From: Thiohalocapsa sp. PB-PSB1
GTDB taxonomy: Bacteria > Pseudomonadota > Gammaproteobacteria > Chromatiales > Chromatiaceae
Direction: 5' to 3'
DNA length: 64,000 bases
Assembly (NCBI GenBank): GCA_016745215.1
Contig: CP050890.1
Coordinates: 2,914,001 to 2,978,000, forward strand
This document shows, piece after piece, positions 9,038-17,226 of this stretch (positions within the stretch are counted from its first letter, which is position 1; every line of letters begins with the position of its first letter). The position numbers were made by a program, and so were the translations under genes. Under the pieces are notes generated by a model, which was given only the letters and a program-made list of their open reading frames with translations, ran no database searches and had not been told where the DNA came from.

Positions 9038-9153
9038 GATTATGCCGAATGGTTCCCCCCGCCAAGCCCGAGCACCACCGGCTCTCACACCCGGGTTCGG
9101 CATAATCCGGCGTGCGGAATAATGCCTCTTATGCCGCACGCGGCATAAGAGGC
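9038..9153. repeat. Paired palindromes at the end of the recombinase fragment
   Basis: A 12-bp inverted repeat (GATTATGCCGAA at 9038-9049, TTCGGCATAATC at 9097-9108) and a second palindrome with 14-bp arms (GCCTCTTATGCCGC at 9124-9137 and its complement at 9140-9153). Both share the core TATGCCG. Such structures mark the ends of recombinase-carrying elements. The second arm runs directly into the integron-integrase remnant, so this is probably the element boundary. Confidence 0.6.
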
Positions 9154-9377
9154 ACTCGTTCGCGACCCATCTGTTGGAGGCGGGTTACGACATCCGCACC
9201 GTGCAAGAGCTTCTGGGTCATGCGGATGTGTCGACCACCATGATCTATACCCATGTGATGAACCGGCCGGGTGTGCTGCTTGTTAGGTGACAATTAACTT
9301 GGCCGGTCGACGACAACTAACTTGGCCGATTTTAGAGGCTAAGGTAGCTGGCATTTTCGCAACCAAACGGCGCGTGA

Positions 9378-10913
9378 ATGTCAGGCAAGCGGATCACCAT
9401 TGAGCAGGTCAAGTTCTACATGAGCAACAGAAAGCAAAGTCGCACGCAGGCGCAGGCGAGCGCCAAGACGGGCGTATCCGAGCGCAGTGCACGGCGGATC
9501 GAACACGGGGAGGTCGGCGTATTACAGCGCAAGGAGCGGCACTGGCGAACGCGCGCGGACCCGTTTGCAGGGGTCTGGGAGGAGGAGATCGTCAGTCGTC
9601 TGGAGCGCCAGCCGCGCCTGGATGCGACGACCCTGTTTGAAGACTTGCAGGAACGCCATCCGGGAGAGTACGGCAACGGCAAGAAGCGCACCTTCCAGCG
9701 TCGGGTGAAGGCGTGGAAGGCGCTGCACGGAGCGGACAAGGAGGTGATGTTCCGCCAGGTGCAGGAACCAGGTCGGCAGGGGTTATCGGATTTCACCGAA
9801 CTCAAAGGGCTGGTCGTGACGATCGCTGGCGAGGAGCTGGACCACCGGCTGTACCACTTTCGCCTCGCCTACAGCGGCTGGAGCCACGTCAAGGTCGTGC
9901 TTGGAGGGGAATCCTACAGTGCGCTGGCCGAAGGGCTACAGGAGGCGCTGTGGCGGCTTGGTGGGGCACCGTTGGAGCACCGCACCGACAGCCTCTCGGC
10001 GGCCTACAAGAACCTCAGCAGCGAAGCACAAGCGGACCTCACCGAGCGCTACACGCAGCTCTGCGCGCATTACGGCATGACGGCCACGCGCAACAACCGT
10101 GGCGTCAGTCACGAGAACGGCGCCGTGGAATCGCCGCACGGGCACATCAAGCGGCGCATTGTGCAGGCGTTGTTGCTGCGTGACTCGGCCGATTTCGCCA
10201 GCTTGCAGGACTACCGAGAGTGGCTCGACGCCCTGCTGGTGCGTTTCAACCGGCGTTGCAGCGAGGCGCTCGCCATTGAGCGCGCGCAGCTGCAAGCCCT
10301 ACCACGGCGGCGCACCGGCGACTACAGCGAGCAGGTGGTCGTGGTCACCACCTTCGCCACCATTGATGTCAAGCGCGTGCTCTACAGCGTGCCCGCACGC
10401 CTGGTCGGCGAGCGGCTACGCCTGCATCTCTTCGACGACCGCATCGAGGCGTACGTCGGCGCAACCTTGGCGCTCACGCTGCCGCGGGTGTACAGCGTCA
10501 ACCACGAGCGGGCACGGCGCATCGACTACCGCCACCTCATCGGCGTGCTGGCACGCAAGCCGCAGGCCTTTCGCTACTCGCAGCTGCGCGAAGACCTGCT
10601 GCCCAACGCCACCTACCGCGCGATCTGGCAGCATCTGGACAGCCACCTAGAAGCACGCGCGGCATGCAAACGCATCGTCGGCATCCTCGCCCTGGCCGCG
10701 CGCGCCGACTGTGAGCAGGCGCTGGGCGCGTATCTGCTCGAGCGCATCGCCGCGGGTAGCGTGCCCACGCTGACGGCGCTGGAAAGCCGTTTCGACGCCC
10801 GCGACGCAGCCACACAGCAGGCTGAGCTGCGCGACCGGCCCAGTACCCAGCACGCGCTTGCGAGCTACGACCACCTGTTGCCCGCGCAGGGCCAATCCAT
10901 GGAGCTGCACTGA
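9378..10913 (+). CDS. istA: IS21 transposase IstA
   Basis: 511 residues. An N-terminal helix-turn-helix (TQAQASAKTGVSERSARRIE) precedes an rve-type DDE core: the first Asp in LSDFTELKG, the second in HRTDSLSAAYKNL, the Glu in NGAVESPHGHIKRR. A C-terminal beta domain follows (VDVKRVLYSVPARLVGE-like). IstA carries out strand transfer, normally together with IstB. The stop is two bases before the istB start. Intact, with high-GC codon use unlike the AT-rich elements to its left, which indicates a separate arrival. Confidence 0.96.
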   Translation: MSGKRITIEQVKFYMSNRKQSRTQAQASAKTGVSERSARRIEHGEVGVLQRKERHWRTRADPFAGVWEEEIVSRLERQPRLDATTLFEDLQERHPGEYGNGKKRTFQRRVKAWKALHGADKEVMFRQVQEPGRQGLSDFTELKGLVVTIAGEELDHRLYHFRLAYSGWSHVKVVLGGESYSALAEGLQEALWRLGGAPLEHRTDSLSAAYKNLSSEAQADLTERYTQLCAHYGMTATRNNRGVSHENGAVESPHGHIKRRIVQALLLRDSADFASLQDYREWLDALLVRFNRRCSEALAIERAQLQALPRRRTGDYSEQVVVVTTFATIDVKRVLYSVPARLVGERLRLHLFDDRIEAYVGATLALTLPRVYSVNHERARRIDYRHLIGVLARKPQAFRYSQLREDLLPNATYRAIWQHLDSHLEARAACKRIVGILALAARADCEQALGAYLLERIAAGSVPTLTALESRFDARDAATQQAELRDRPSTQHALASYDHLLPAQGQSMELH

Positions 10914-10914
10914 C

Positions 10915-11775
10915 ATGGTCCAGACCGCCACATTAGCGCTGATGCTCAAGCAACTGAACCTCACCAGCATCGCCCGCCACTGGCAGACGCAGCTCGAGAC
11001 AGCCGAGCGCAACGGCTGGGACGGCGCGCGCTACCTCAGTGCGCGATGCGAGCAAGAGCTGGCCGATCGTCACAGCCGACGCATTTCGCGTTACAGCAAG
11101 GAATCCCAGTTGCCCCCGGGCAAAAGCCTGGCCAGCTTCGATTTCGCCGAACTGCCAGAGGCGACCCGCGCGCAGATCCAGGCCCTGGCCGGCTCCAGCG
11201 ACTGGACCCGCCAAGCGCGCAACCTGCTGCTGTTCGGTGCCAGCGGCGTCGGCAAGACCCACCTGGCCGCCGCCATCGGCCATGCGCTCACCGAGCGCAA
11301 CGTGCGCGTGCGCTACGCCAACACCACCGCGTTGGTGCAGCAGTTGCAACTCGCCCGCGAGCAACTGCGCCTGGAAGACGCGTTGCACAAGCTCGACAAG
11401 TACCCGCTACTGATCTTGGACGATTTCGGCTACGTCAAGAAAAGCCAACAGGAAACACAGGTGCTGTTCGAACTCATCGCCCATCGCTACGAGCGCGCCA
11501 GCCTGATCATCACCTCCAACCAGGCGTTCGCCGACTGGGATCAGATCTTCCCCGACCAGATGATGACGGTGGCCGCCGTCGACCGCCTGGTCCATCACGC
11601 GAGCATCATCGAGATCGTCAGCGATAGCTACCGGCGCAAGCACGCCCTCGGCCAGCGCGGCAGCGAGCCGGCGAGCGCACGTCCGGCACCAGCCACCAGG
11701 TCGATGACAAGCAGCGCTGACAGCGCGCGGCGTAACGAACCGCGCGCGTCGGCCATCAACCCCGAGGCCGAGTAA
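10915..11775 (+). CDS. istB: IS21 helper ATPase IstB
   Basis: 287 residues from the ATG at 10915. An AAA+ ATPase: Walker A FGASGVGKTHLAAAIG, Walker B LLILDDFGYV, and a sensor segment ASLIITSNQAFADW. IstB assembles on target DNA and stimulates IstA. It has an unusually long Ala/Arg/Ser-rich tail after the usual end (SYRRKHALGQRGSEP and beyond). Overlapping-operon spacing with istA. Confidence 0.96.
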   Translation: MVQTATLALMLKQLNLTSIARHWQTQLETAERNGWDGARYLSARCEQELADRHSRRISRYSKESQLPPGKSLASFDFAELPEATRAQIQALAGSSDWTRQARNLLLFGASGVGKTHLAAAIGHALTERNVRVRYANTTALVQQLQLAREQLRLEDALHKLDKYPLLILDDFGYVKKSQQETQVLFELIAHRYERASLIITSNQAFADWDQIFPDQMMTVAAVDRLVHHASIIEIVSDSYRRKHALGQRGSEPASARPAPATRSMTSSADSARRNEPRASAINPEAE

Positions 11776-11831
11776 TCGTCGTCGCGAGCGCGCCCGCACG
11801 GCGCGCGACGACAACCCCACGGCGCGGCGCC

Positions 11832-11904
11832 GCGCCCCTGGCGGGTCCGAGCACGTCCAGTCGCCCTTCGGGCTTCTTCCCGTGCTCGGACCCGCCAGGG
11901 GCGC
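11832..11904. repeat. Large perfect hairpin inside the IS21 element
   Basis: 24-bp perfectly complementary arms (11832-11855 and 11881-11904) with a 25-nt loop, just past istB. Too GC-rich and lacking a T-run for a classic terminator, but it could insulate the element from outside transcription. Confidence 0.7.
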
Positions 11905-12148
11905 CCCAAACCACCCCACAACACAGGAGGCTCCCACCCCAAAGAACAGCGACAACTAACCGGCCAAGATAGTTGTCGCTGACCGGACAAGATAATTGAC
12001 ATCGGATATGCTGCCGGTCAACAGTCCGGTGGATGAGCTTGGGGATTGACGGATACGCGTGCTGAGCCAGCAGCAGGGGCTTGAAAAAACTTGACTTGTT
12101 TTGTTAGACCTGATTGCGTCGCTCGCGTTATCCCGTCGCTGAAGATTC

Positions 12149-12499
12149 TCAACGGGATCTGGCATCGTTCAATAAGACTTTAAGACGCTCAATCTCTGCA
12201 AGGGCTGCTTCTTTTTCTGCTCGTTCGCGCTCTGTCTCGTCGCCTTCGCGTTGTTCGGATGCAAGCGCTTGCTCCTTCTCTGCGCGTTCACGTTCCTTTT
12301 CGGTGCGTTCGCGCTGTTCGGACACAAGCGCCTGCTCTTTCTCCGCACGCTCACGCTCCTTCTCCGCGCGCTCGCGCATTCGCTCGGCCTCAATGACTTG
12401 GATATGCCGTGCGCTGCTCTTCTGCTGGCGGAGATAGTTTTGGCGCGCCTGGTAGGTATGATAGGCACGGTCTAGGGTGTTCAATTTCGCCTTCTTCAC
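12149..12499 (-). CDS. Charged coiled-coil protein or fragment
   Basis: 116 residues, residues ~38-105 being a heptad-like Glu/Arg/Lys coiled coil with a repeated ERERAEKEQALxSEQRE block. The sequence resembles the C-terminal coiled-coil tails of some endonuclease-fold proteins of mobile regions (Uma2/PD-(D/E)XK type, which often end in ...ALAEIERLKALL). No catalytic domain is present here, so it is probably a tail fragment. The first codons lie in a ~175-bp segment repeated in inverted orientation near 60.1-60.2 kb. Confidence 0.45.
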   Translation of the reverse strand: MKKAKLNTLDRAYHTYQARQNYLRQQKSSARHIQVIEAERMRERAEKERERAEKEQALVSEQRERTEKERERAEKEQALASEQREGDETERERAEKEAALAEIERLKVLLNDARSR

Positions 12500-12652
12500 G
12501 CACTTTTCGCTCCCGCAGGTCTATGTGCAGCGCCTGGATAGTTGGAGGGTGTAAGGCGTTGATATATAAACCAATACAGTTCAGTCGGTGATGAAAGAAA
12601 ACTGCGTGAGTCAGGCTAAGCCAGGACCGTCCAGATTGAACTACCTAGGCAC
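12476..12652 (-). repeat. Long repeat, inverted copy at 60062-60236
   Basis: Read on the minus strand, this segment matches 60062-60236 on the plus strand over ~175 bp at roughly 80-85 percent identity by eye, including TAGGTAGTTCAATCTGGAC and ATATATCAACGCCTTAC. In both copies one frame is open with mostly synonymous or conservative differences (LNCI.LYINAL.PP.IQA, then KVREEG.IEHP), suggesting a once-coding segment. Confidence 0.7.
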
Positions 12653-12773
12653 GGTCCTTTTCGGAAAACTGTTCAACGATGCTCATAACCCGTTGCATCT
12701 CCGGGGTTTGTATCCGCTCCGGCGGGTTCGCCGGGTCGAGATGCTCGCCCTCGATAAAGCATTTCAGCACAAT

Positions 12774-13592
12774 TACGGGGACAGTTTACTTAATTACTCG
12801 AACGGCGCAGAATGTTTGCCGAGCAAGACCAACGGATCAGCCGGGCTTGAGGGTTGAGGCCTCCAGAATGGCATGGCAAGACTTATCAGAGTGGTTGCGC
12901 CGGGGTTGCCCCACCATGTGACGCAACGGGGCAATCGCTGCCAGCAGACGTTCTTTGCGGACGAGGACGATGCGGAGTACCGCGAGCTGCTCGCCGAATC
13001 CTGCCGCAGTTGCGCAACGGACGTGCTGGCCTATTGCCTCATGCCGAATCATGTGCATCTCATCCTGGTTCCGGCGGACGAATTGGGTTTACGGGACGCG
13101 CTGGGCGAAGCCCATCGCCGGGTCACGCGAATGGTCAACTTCCGCGAGGGCTGGAAAGGGCATCTTTGGCAGGAGCGCTTCCACTCGTTCGTCACGGATG
13201 AGCGACACTTGCTTGCGGCTGCCAGGTACGTTGAACGGAACCCTGTGAGAGCGCGCCTCTGCGCCCGTGCGCAGGATTGGCCGCGGACGAGCGCCGCAGC
13301 CCACTTTGCGGGACGCGACGATGCCTTGGTCACCGTGCGACCTCTGTTGGCGTTGATCCCCGACTGGGAGGCTTTTATCGGCGAGGGCGAGGACGAAGGC
13401 TTCAACGAATTGCTGCGTGCCCACGCCAGTACCGGTCGGCCGCTCGGTTCCGACACCTTCGTAGAGTCGTTGGAGCGGCAATTGGCCCGGACCTTGAAGC
13501 GGAAGAAGCCAGATCCGAAACGCCAAGAGCGAGATCCCTTTACAGGCGACCTATTCGGGGAGGAAAAGCGCAATTAAGTAAACTGTCCCCGG
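12774..13592 (+). mobile_element. RAYT-type element with flanking inverted repeats
   Basis: The transposase gene is flanked by GGGGACAGTTTACTTAATT (starting near 12777) and its complement AATTAAGTAAACTGTCCCC (from about 13572), perfect over 19 bp. Palindromes of this type accompany REP-associated tyrosine transposases. Confidence 0.8.
12873..13577 (+). CDS. REP-associated tyrosine transposase (Y1/HUH family)
   Basis: 234 residues. Starts MARLIRVVAPGLPHHVTQRG, the usual RAYT opening; the HUH metal motif is MPNHVHLIL at ~56-64 and the catalytic Tyr is in AARYVERNPVRA at ~113-124. RAYTs cut and join single-stranded DNA at REP palindromes. A C-terminal basic tail (RTLKRKKPDPKRQERDPF) follows. 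Intact. The window is rich in REP-like palindromes, but this enzyme's own flanks are the GGGGACAGTTTACTT type, not the GTAGGAGCCCGC type. Confidence 0.93.
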   Translation: MARLIRVVAPGLPHHVTQRGNRCQQTFFADEDDAEYRELLAESCRSCATDVLAYCLMPNHVHLILVPADELGLRDALGEAHRRVTRMVNFREGWKGHLWQERFHSFVTDERHLLAAARYVERNPVRARLCARAQDWPRTSAAAHFAGRDDALVTVRPLLALIPDWEAFIGEGEDEGFNELLRAHASTGRPLGSDTFVESLERQLARTLKRKKPDPKRQERDPFTGDLFGEEKRN

Positions 13593-13595
13593 AAT

Positions 13596-14232
13596 TTGGG
13601 AATTGGCCGGAATTGGGCGTCTACCTTCTGCCTTGGGCGATGGATGCGGTACGCGTCCGAGCCGGCACCAACGGCGATGTGGTGGACGACGTCTTGGGGC
13701 TGACGCTTGAAGATTTTGAGCTTGGGCTGGCCGTTCCGGCGAACGAGACAGGGACGATGAATCGGTCAGCCTCGATCTTGATTCAGGCGGGTTTCAACTC
13801 GAGGCTTGCCGCAATCAAGGCGGTCGGTGACACGGCAGCGTCCTTCACCACCAGCCAGGAACTGAAGCGCTGGTTGGGCTCTCGAACGGTTGCCGTTTGG
13901 AGTGCAAAGCCGGACTGGCCCACTCCCGAAACCAGGCAGATATGGATCGAATTTGCTAACCATTACACGCCACAACAGGCTCGCACCTGGGCTGAACGAC
14001 GTCTTTCGGCAAAGGTGATTGGTACTCCTCGCGGCCTGCTCCTGGCACTCAGATTGCTGTTTGGCACCGCGACGGTCGGCCGATCGTGTTGTCAGCGGAC
14101 GCAATGCCTCTCGGCGATGTCGCTCTGGCACTCAATGTCGGCCGAGTCGGTCTCCTTTCCGGGACGGTCTCCAGCGAGCCTGGAATGATCGACCTCCGCT
14201 ATCTCGGTCCGGATGACTTGTGTCAGAACTAG
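13596..14232 (+). pseudogene. C-terminal fragment of an unrecognised protein, frameshifted
   Basis: Directly after the RAYT element a coding-like frame reads LPWAMDAVRVRAGTNGDVVD, GLTLEDFELGLAVPANETGT, then RQIWIEFANHYTPQQARTWA. Near 14030 the frame shifts; the continuation reads TQIAVWHRDGRPIVLSADAM and ends GMIDLRYLGPDDLCQN at 14230-14232. The amino-acid wording is natural in both frames, so a single indel has split a real C-terminus; the 5' part is lost at the RAYT insertion. I do not recognise the family; a large helicase-like or defence protein is only a guess. Confidence 0.5.
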
Positions 14233-14420
14233 GCGGTCGGATGTCCGTCGCCTCCATAGCCCTCGGGATCCCCGGATTCATGCCAACACCGGCTAGACGG
14301 CCATGGGCGCGTGCATGTTTGGAGCGGTCGCTGCGGATTCTGCCCACTGACGCGTGGCTTGTGACCTCATGGTTGGAGTAGACTGTGGGCCTGTGTAACT
14401 GTAAGCCGGTGGATGCGATC

Positions 14421-14651
14421 ATGAAGAATATTACCGTCGCGGTGGATGAGGATGTGTATCGCAGGGCGCGCATCGTCGCGGCCGAGCGCAGCACGAGCGT
14501 AAGCGCCCTGGTCAGGGACTATCTGCGGTCGCTGACCGGAGGGGAGGATCGGCAGGAACTGGCCAACACCAGGCTGTTTGCGGCCATGGACAAGGCCAAG
14601 GGGCTACGAGCCGCGGAGCGGCTGAGCCGTGACGCCGCCCATGAGCGTTGA
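14421..14651 (+). CDS. VapB-type antitoxin (ribbon-helix-helix)
   Basis: 76 residues from ATG 14421. The N-terminal MKNITVAVDEDVYRRARIVA and STSVSALVRDYLRSL form a ribbon-helix-helix DNA-binding domain; the rest is a charged toxin-binding tail. It overlaps the PIN-domain gene by about 11 bp, so the pair is coupled. It should neutralise the toxin and repress the operon, as known for VapBC families. Confidence 0.85.
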   Translation: MKNITVAVDEDVYRRARIVAAERSTSVSALVRDYLRSLTGGEDRQELANTRLFAAMDKAKGLRAAERLSRDAAHER

Positions 14652-15063
14652 TGCCTTCATCGATACCAACGTGTTCCTCTACGCGGCCTCGACCAGTGCC
14701 GATGAGGTTACCAAGCGCGCGCGGGCGCGCTCGGTGCTGGCGCAGTCGAATTGGGGGCTTTCGGTACAGGTGCTGCAGGAACTGTACGTGAATCTGGTTC
14801 GTCCCCGCGGCCCGGTCATGTCCCACGAGGACGCGGTGGAACTGATTCGACAACTGTTGCAGCGGCCGCTGGTGGCGACGGATCGGGACCTGTTGTTGCA
14901 GGCGTTGGATCTGAAGCAACGGTTTCAGATCTCCTACTGGGACAGCGCGATCATCGCCGGTGCCCGCATGCTGGGGGCCGGCGTCCTCTATTCGGAGGAC
15001 CTCAATCACGGACAAGATTACGCCGGTGTCCGCGTTGAGAATCCGTTTCTTGACTGTTGCTAA
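14641..15063 (+). CDS. VapC-type PIN-domain ribonuclease toxin
   Basis: About 140 residues. PIN-domain acidic residues: Asp in VDAFIDTNVFLYAAS, Glu in VLQELYVN, the Asp pair in ISYWDSAIIAGARMLG and the late Asp in LYSEDLNHGQ. ATG 14641 is preferred to the upstream in-frame ATG at 14629. VapC toxins cut tRNA or rRNA. Intact; next to an IS66-type element that inserted 45 bp downstream. Confidence 0.9.
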   Translation: MSVDAFIDTNVFLYAASTSADEVTKRARARSVLAQSNWGLSVQVLQELYVNLVRPRGPVMSHEDAVELIRQLLQRPLVATDRDLLLQALDLKQRFQISYWDSAIIAGARMLGAGVLYSEDLNHGQDYAGVRVENPFLDCC

Positions 15064-15108
15064 TCAAGGGCACAGCAAACGGCCAGAACCGACACACAGA
15101 GGTCTTAG

Positions 15109-16785
15109 GTAACTTCTCATTCTCCCCCGGCAAAATTCTGTTGCTATCTGGAGAAATGCGGATAGACTCAGCGCCATGAGCAAGCCGACGCTCAAGCTGC
15201 CGGAGATCCCCGAAGCGGAGCAGACACCGCTGGTGCAGGCATTGCTGCGGCTGATTGTGGAGCAACAGGAGCGGATTGAGGAGTTGGAAGCCGAGGTCAA
15301 GCGGCTAAAGGAGCTCAAGGGCAAGCCCAAACTGAAGCCGAGCCGGATGGATGCGGAGACCGACAAGGCCGGGGAAGGCGGCACGGAAAAGAAGCCCAAA
15401 CCCGGCCCGAAACGCGCAAAAACCGGGGAATTGGAGGTCCACGAAGAGCAGAAAATCGTCCCGGAAGGGCTGCCGGTGGATGCGCGCGAGAAGGGTTGGC
15501 GTTTCAAGGGCTACGACGACTTCGTGGTGCAGGAGCTGACAATCGAAGCGCACACCATCCGCTACCGCCTGGAGACCTGGATCGGGCCGGACGGTCAGAC
15601 ACTGAAAGGGCGGTTGCCGATCTCGGTGCAGGGTCATGACGGGGCGCAACTGAAAAGCTACGTCCTCTACCAGTACCACCACCAGCGCGTGACCCAGCCC
15701 TTGCTGCTGGAGCACTTGCACGACCTGGGCATCGAGATATCGGCGGGTCAACTGAACCATCTGCTCACGCAGAAGCACGAGGACTTCCACGCCGAGAAGG
15801 ATGGGTTGTTGGAGGCGGGATTGCAGGTGTCGAATCATATTCAGGTGGACGACACCGGGGCGCGGCACGACGGCAAGAACGGCTACTGCACCTTCATCGG
15901 CAATGAGTTGTTCGCCTGGTTCGAGAGCACGCAGAGTAAGAGCCGGGTCAACTTTCTGGAATTGCTGCGCGCCGGGCGCACCGATGACGTGCTCAACGCC
16001 GGGGCGCTGGAGTACACGGCCCGGCACAAGCTGCCGCAGAAGACACTCCATCTGCTCGAAGAAGGCAAAAGCTTTGCGAACAAGGAAGAGTGGGACAGGT
16101 CTCTCGCCGCGGTTGGCATCACGGGCCCGAAACACATCCGGATCGCGACCGAAGGGGCGCTGACGGGCAGCCTGCTGGCACAGGGTTTTCCGACGACAAT
16201 GGGAGTTGTCAGCGATGACGCGGGACAATTCAACGTCTTCCGTCATGCGCTGTGCTGGATGCACGCCGAGCGCAACATCAACAAGCTCGTGCCGCTCAAT
16301 CCAACCCACGCCAAGCACATCGATTGGGTGCGTTGCCAGATTTGGGATCTGTATGCCGACCTGAAAGCGTACAAGATCGAGGAAGCTTTCCAAACGCCGC
16401 AATTCCGCGAAGAAATCCGCAGCCGGTTCGACGAACTGTGCCGGACCCGCACGAATTACGAGACGCTCAACGGGCACCTCAAACGTTTGGCGCGCAACAA
16501 AGAAGAGTTGCTTGGAGTGCTCGACGACCCCGACCTGCCGTTACACAACAACCTCAGCGAAAGCGATATCCGCGAATATGTCAGTCGACGCAAAACCAGC
16601 GGTTCGACCCGCAGCGAAGACGGGCGACGCTGTCGGGATACCTTCACCAGCCTGAAGAAAACCTGCCGCAAACTGGGCATCTCGTTCTGGCACTACCTGC
16701 ACGACAGGCTGGCGCGGGTGAACGCTATTCCGCCTTTGGCCGAGGTCGTTCGTGCGGCGGCTGCCGGAGGAAAGTGAGAAGTTAC
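15109..16785 (+). mobile_element. IS66-type single-gene insertion sequence
   Basis: Ends GTAACTTCTCA (15109) and TGAGAAGTTAC (to 16785), with an 8-bp target duplication GGTCTTAG at 15101-15108 and 16786-16793; 8 bp is the usual IS66 duplication. Length 1677 bp, one gene. The perfect duplication and open gene indicate a recent insertion. Confidence 0.93.
15176..16777 (+). CDS. IS66-family transposase (TnpC-like)
   Basis: 533 residues. A leucine-zipper-like N-terminus (LIVEQQERIEELEAEVKRLK), a Lys/Pro-rich linker, then the DDE domain: VDDTGARHDGKNGYCTFIG, SDDAGQFNVFRHALCWMHAE and the C-terminal NNLSESDIREYVSRRKTSGS with the catalytic Glu. The tnpA/tnpB accessory genes of classical IS66 are absent, as in the ISBst12-like subgroup. 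Complete and probably functional. Confidence 0.95.
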   Translation: MSKPTLKLPEIPEAEQTPLVQALLRLIVEQQERIEELEAEVKRLKELKGKPKLKPSRMDAETDKAGEGGTEKKPKPGPKRAKTGELEVHEEQKIVPEGLPVDAREKGWRFKGYDDFVVQELTIEAHTIRYRLETWIGPDGQTLKGRLPISVQGHDGAQLKSYVLYQYHHQRVTQPLLLEHLHDLGIEISAGQLNHLLTQKHEDFHAEKDGLLEAGLQVSNHIQVDDTGARHDGKNGYCTFIGNELFAWFESTQSKSRVNFLELLRAGRTDDVLNAGALEYTARHKLPQKTLHLLEEGKSFANKEEWDRSLAAVGITGPKHIRIATEGALTGSLLAQGFPTTMGVVSDDAGQFNVFRHALCWMHAERNINKLVPLNPTHAKHIDWVRCQIWDLYADLKAYKIEEAFQTPQFREEIRSRFDELCRTRTNYETLNGHLKRLARNKEELLGVLDDPDLPLHNNLSESDIREYVSRRKTSGSTRSEDGRRCRDTFTSLKKTCRKLGISFWHYLHDRLARVNAIPPLAEVVRAAAAGGK

Positions 16786-16804
16786 GGTCTTAGGATGTGG
16801 GACC

Positions 16805-16958
16805 AGACCTTTCAAGGTGCGTAAAAACAACATTATGAATCAGTTTCTTAGCGTCAAGTGCTCGCAGGCATCCGCAGCCGCTTGCCAGCTTGTCGGAAAG
16901 CAAACACCGCAAAATCATGCGGTTGCGGTCGCACACGTATCAACACCTTGAAAGGGCT
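16805..16958 (-). mobile_element. 154-bp MITE, family 1, copy A
   Basis: 154 bp with terminal repeats (AGACCTTTCAAGGTG / CACCTTGAAAGGGCT) and a 12-bp flanking duplication GGATGTGGGAC(C/T) at 16793-16804 and 16959-16970. It is 97 percent identical (5 differences by eye) to the element at 21531-21684, in the opposite orientation. No coding capacity. Confidence 0.92.
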
Positions 16959-17035
16959 GGATGTGGGACTCAAACCCGGGCATCGATTTGGGTGATTGCT
17001 ATGCGTCCGCCTGCGCACGCTGCGCGACCAAGACG

Positions 17036-17150
17036 ATGAGGCGATTTCTGTCAAGAAGCCTACCGCCTAGCTTGTTTTTTCGCCCCCTGCCGCTTCTTGG
17101 AGGCGGACGAAGATCCTGCGCCATTCGGTACGTTTCTTTCCGGTAATCGC
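17036..17150 (+). repeat. Dispersed hairpin repeat (family 3), short copy
   Basis: Starts GATTTCTGTCAAGAAGCCTA and ends GTACGTTTCTTTCCGGTAATCG, matching the outer parts of the repeat at 50190-50345. The outer ends are complementary to each other (GCCTACCG... / ...GGTACGTTTCTT), forming a long imperfect hairpin. Confidence 0.6.
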
Positions 17151-17226
17151 CTCAGTGCGGCTGAAGCCGCACCTACCGCCTGGCGAAGACCAGGTCTGCG
17201 GCGATTGGCGAGCGGGTTTCACGGTC

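Larger units (their letters stand above)
7184..9039 (+). pseudogene. Tyrosine recombinase (phage-integrase family), C-terminal fragment split by an IS4 element
   Basis: Two pieces, 7184-7238 and 8803-9039, join in frame when the IS4 element and one copy of its 11-bp duplication are removed. The joined sequence reads ...PSLAQKHMTPHVLRHSAAMAL and then IALWLGHESVETTQIYLHAD, which holds the HxxR box, the second His and the catalytic Tyr of tyrosine recombinases. The N-terminus is cut by the ISL3 right end at 7181. The downstream DNA has palindromes typical of mobile-element ends. Confidence 0.8.
9280..12008 (+). mobile_element. IS21-family insertion sequence
   Basis: istA and istB lie between imperfect ends that share TGACAATTAACTTGGCC (left, from 9288) and, on the minus strand at the right, TGTCAATTATCTTGTCC; short subterminal repeats of the ACAACTA..TTGGCCG type follow on both sides. 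Comparison with the interrupted integrase gives boundaries near 9280 and 12008 and a target duplication TGCTGC (9274-9279, 12009-12014), within the 4-8 bp usual for IS21. Confidence 0.85.
9153..12049 (+). pseudogene. intI: Integron integrase, C-terminal fragment split by IS21
   Basis: The segment 9153-9279 encodes HSFATHLLEAGYDIRTVQEL and LGHADVSTTMIYTHVMNRPG, the box II region (His, Arg-box neighbour, His, catalytic Tyr) with the DIRTVQELLGH and TTMIYTHV.NRPG wording typical of integron integrases. Removing the IS21 element and one copy of its 6-bp duplication restores NRPGVLPVNSPVDELGD and a stop at 12047-12049, a normal integron-integrase ending. The N-terminal two thirds are missing. The gene points away from the attC-carrying cassette to its left, the expected arrangement. 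XerC/D-like origin is less likely given the C-terminal wording. Confidence 0.72.

Noticed and set aside
15305..16477. 390-codon minus-strand frame
   Set aside because: It is antisense to the IS66 transposase, whose sense frame is clearly the real gene.
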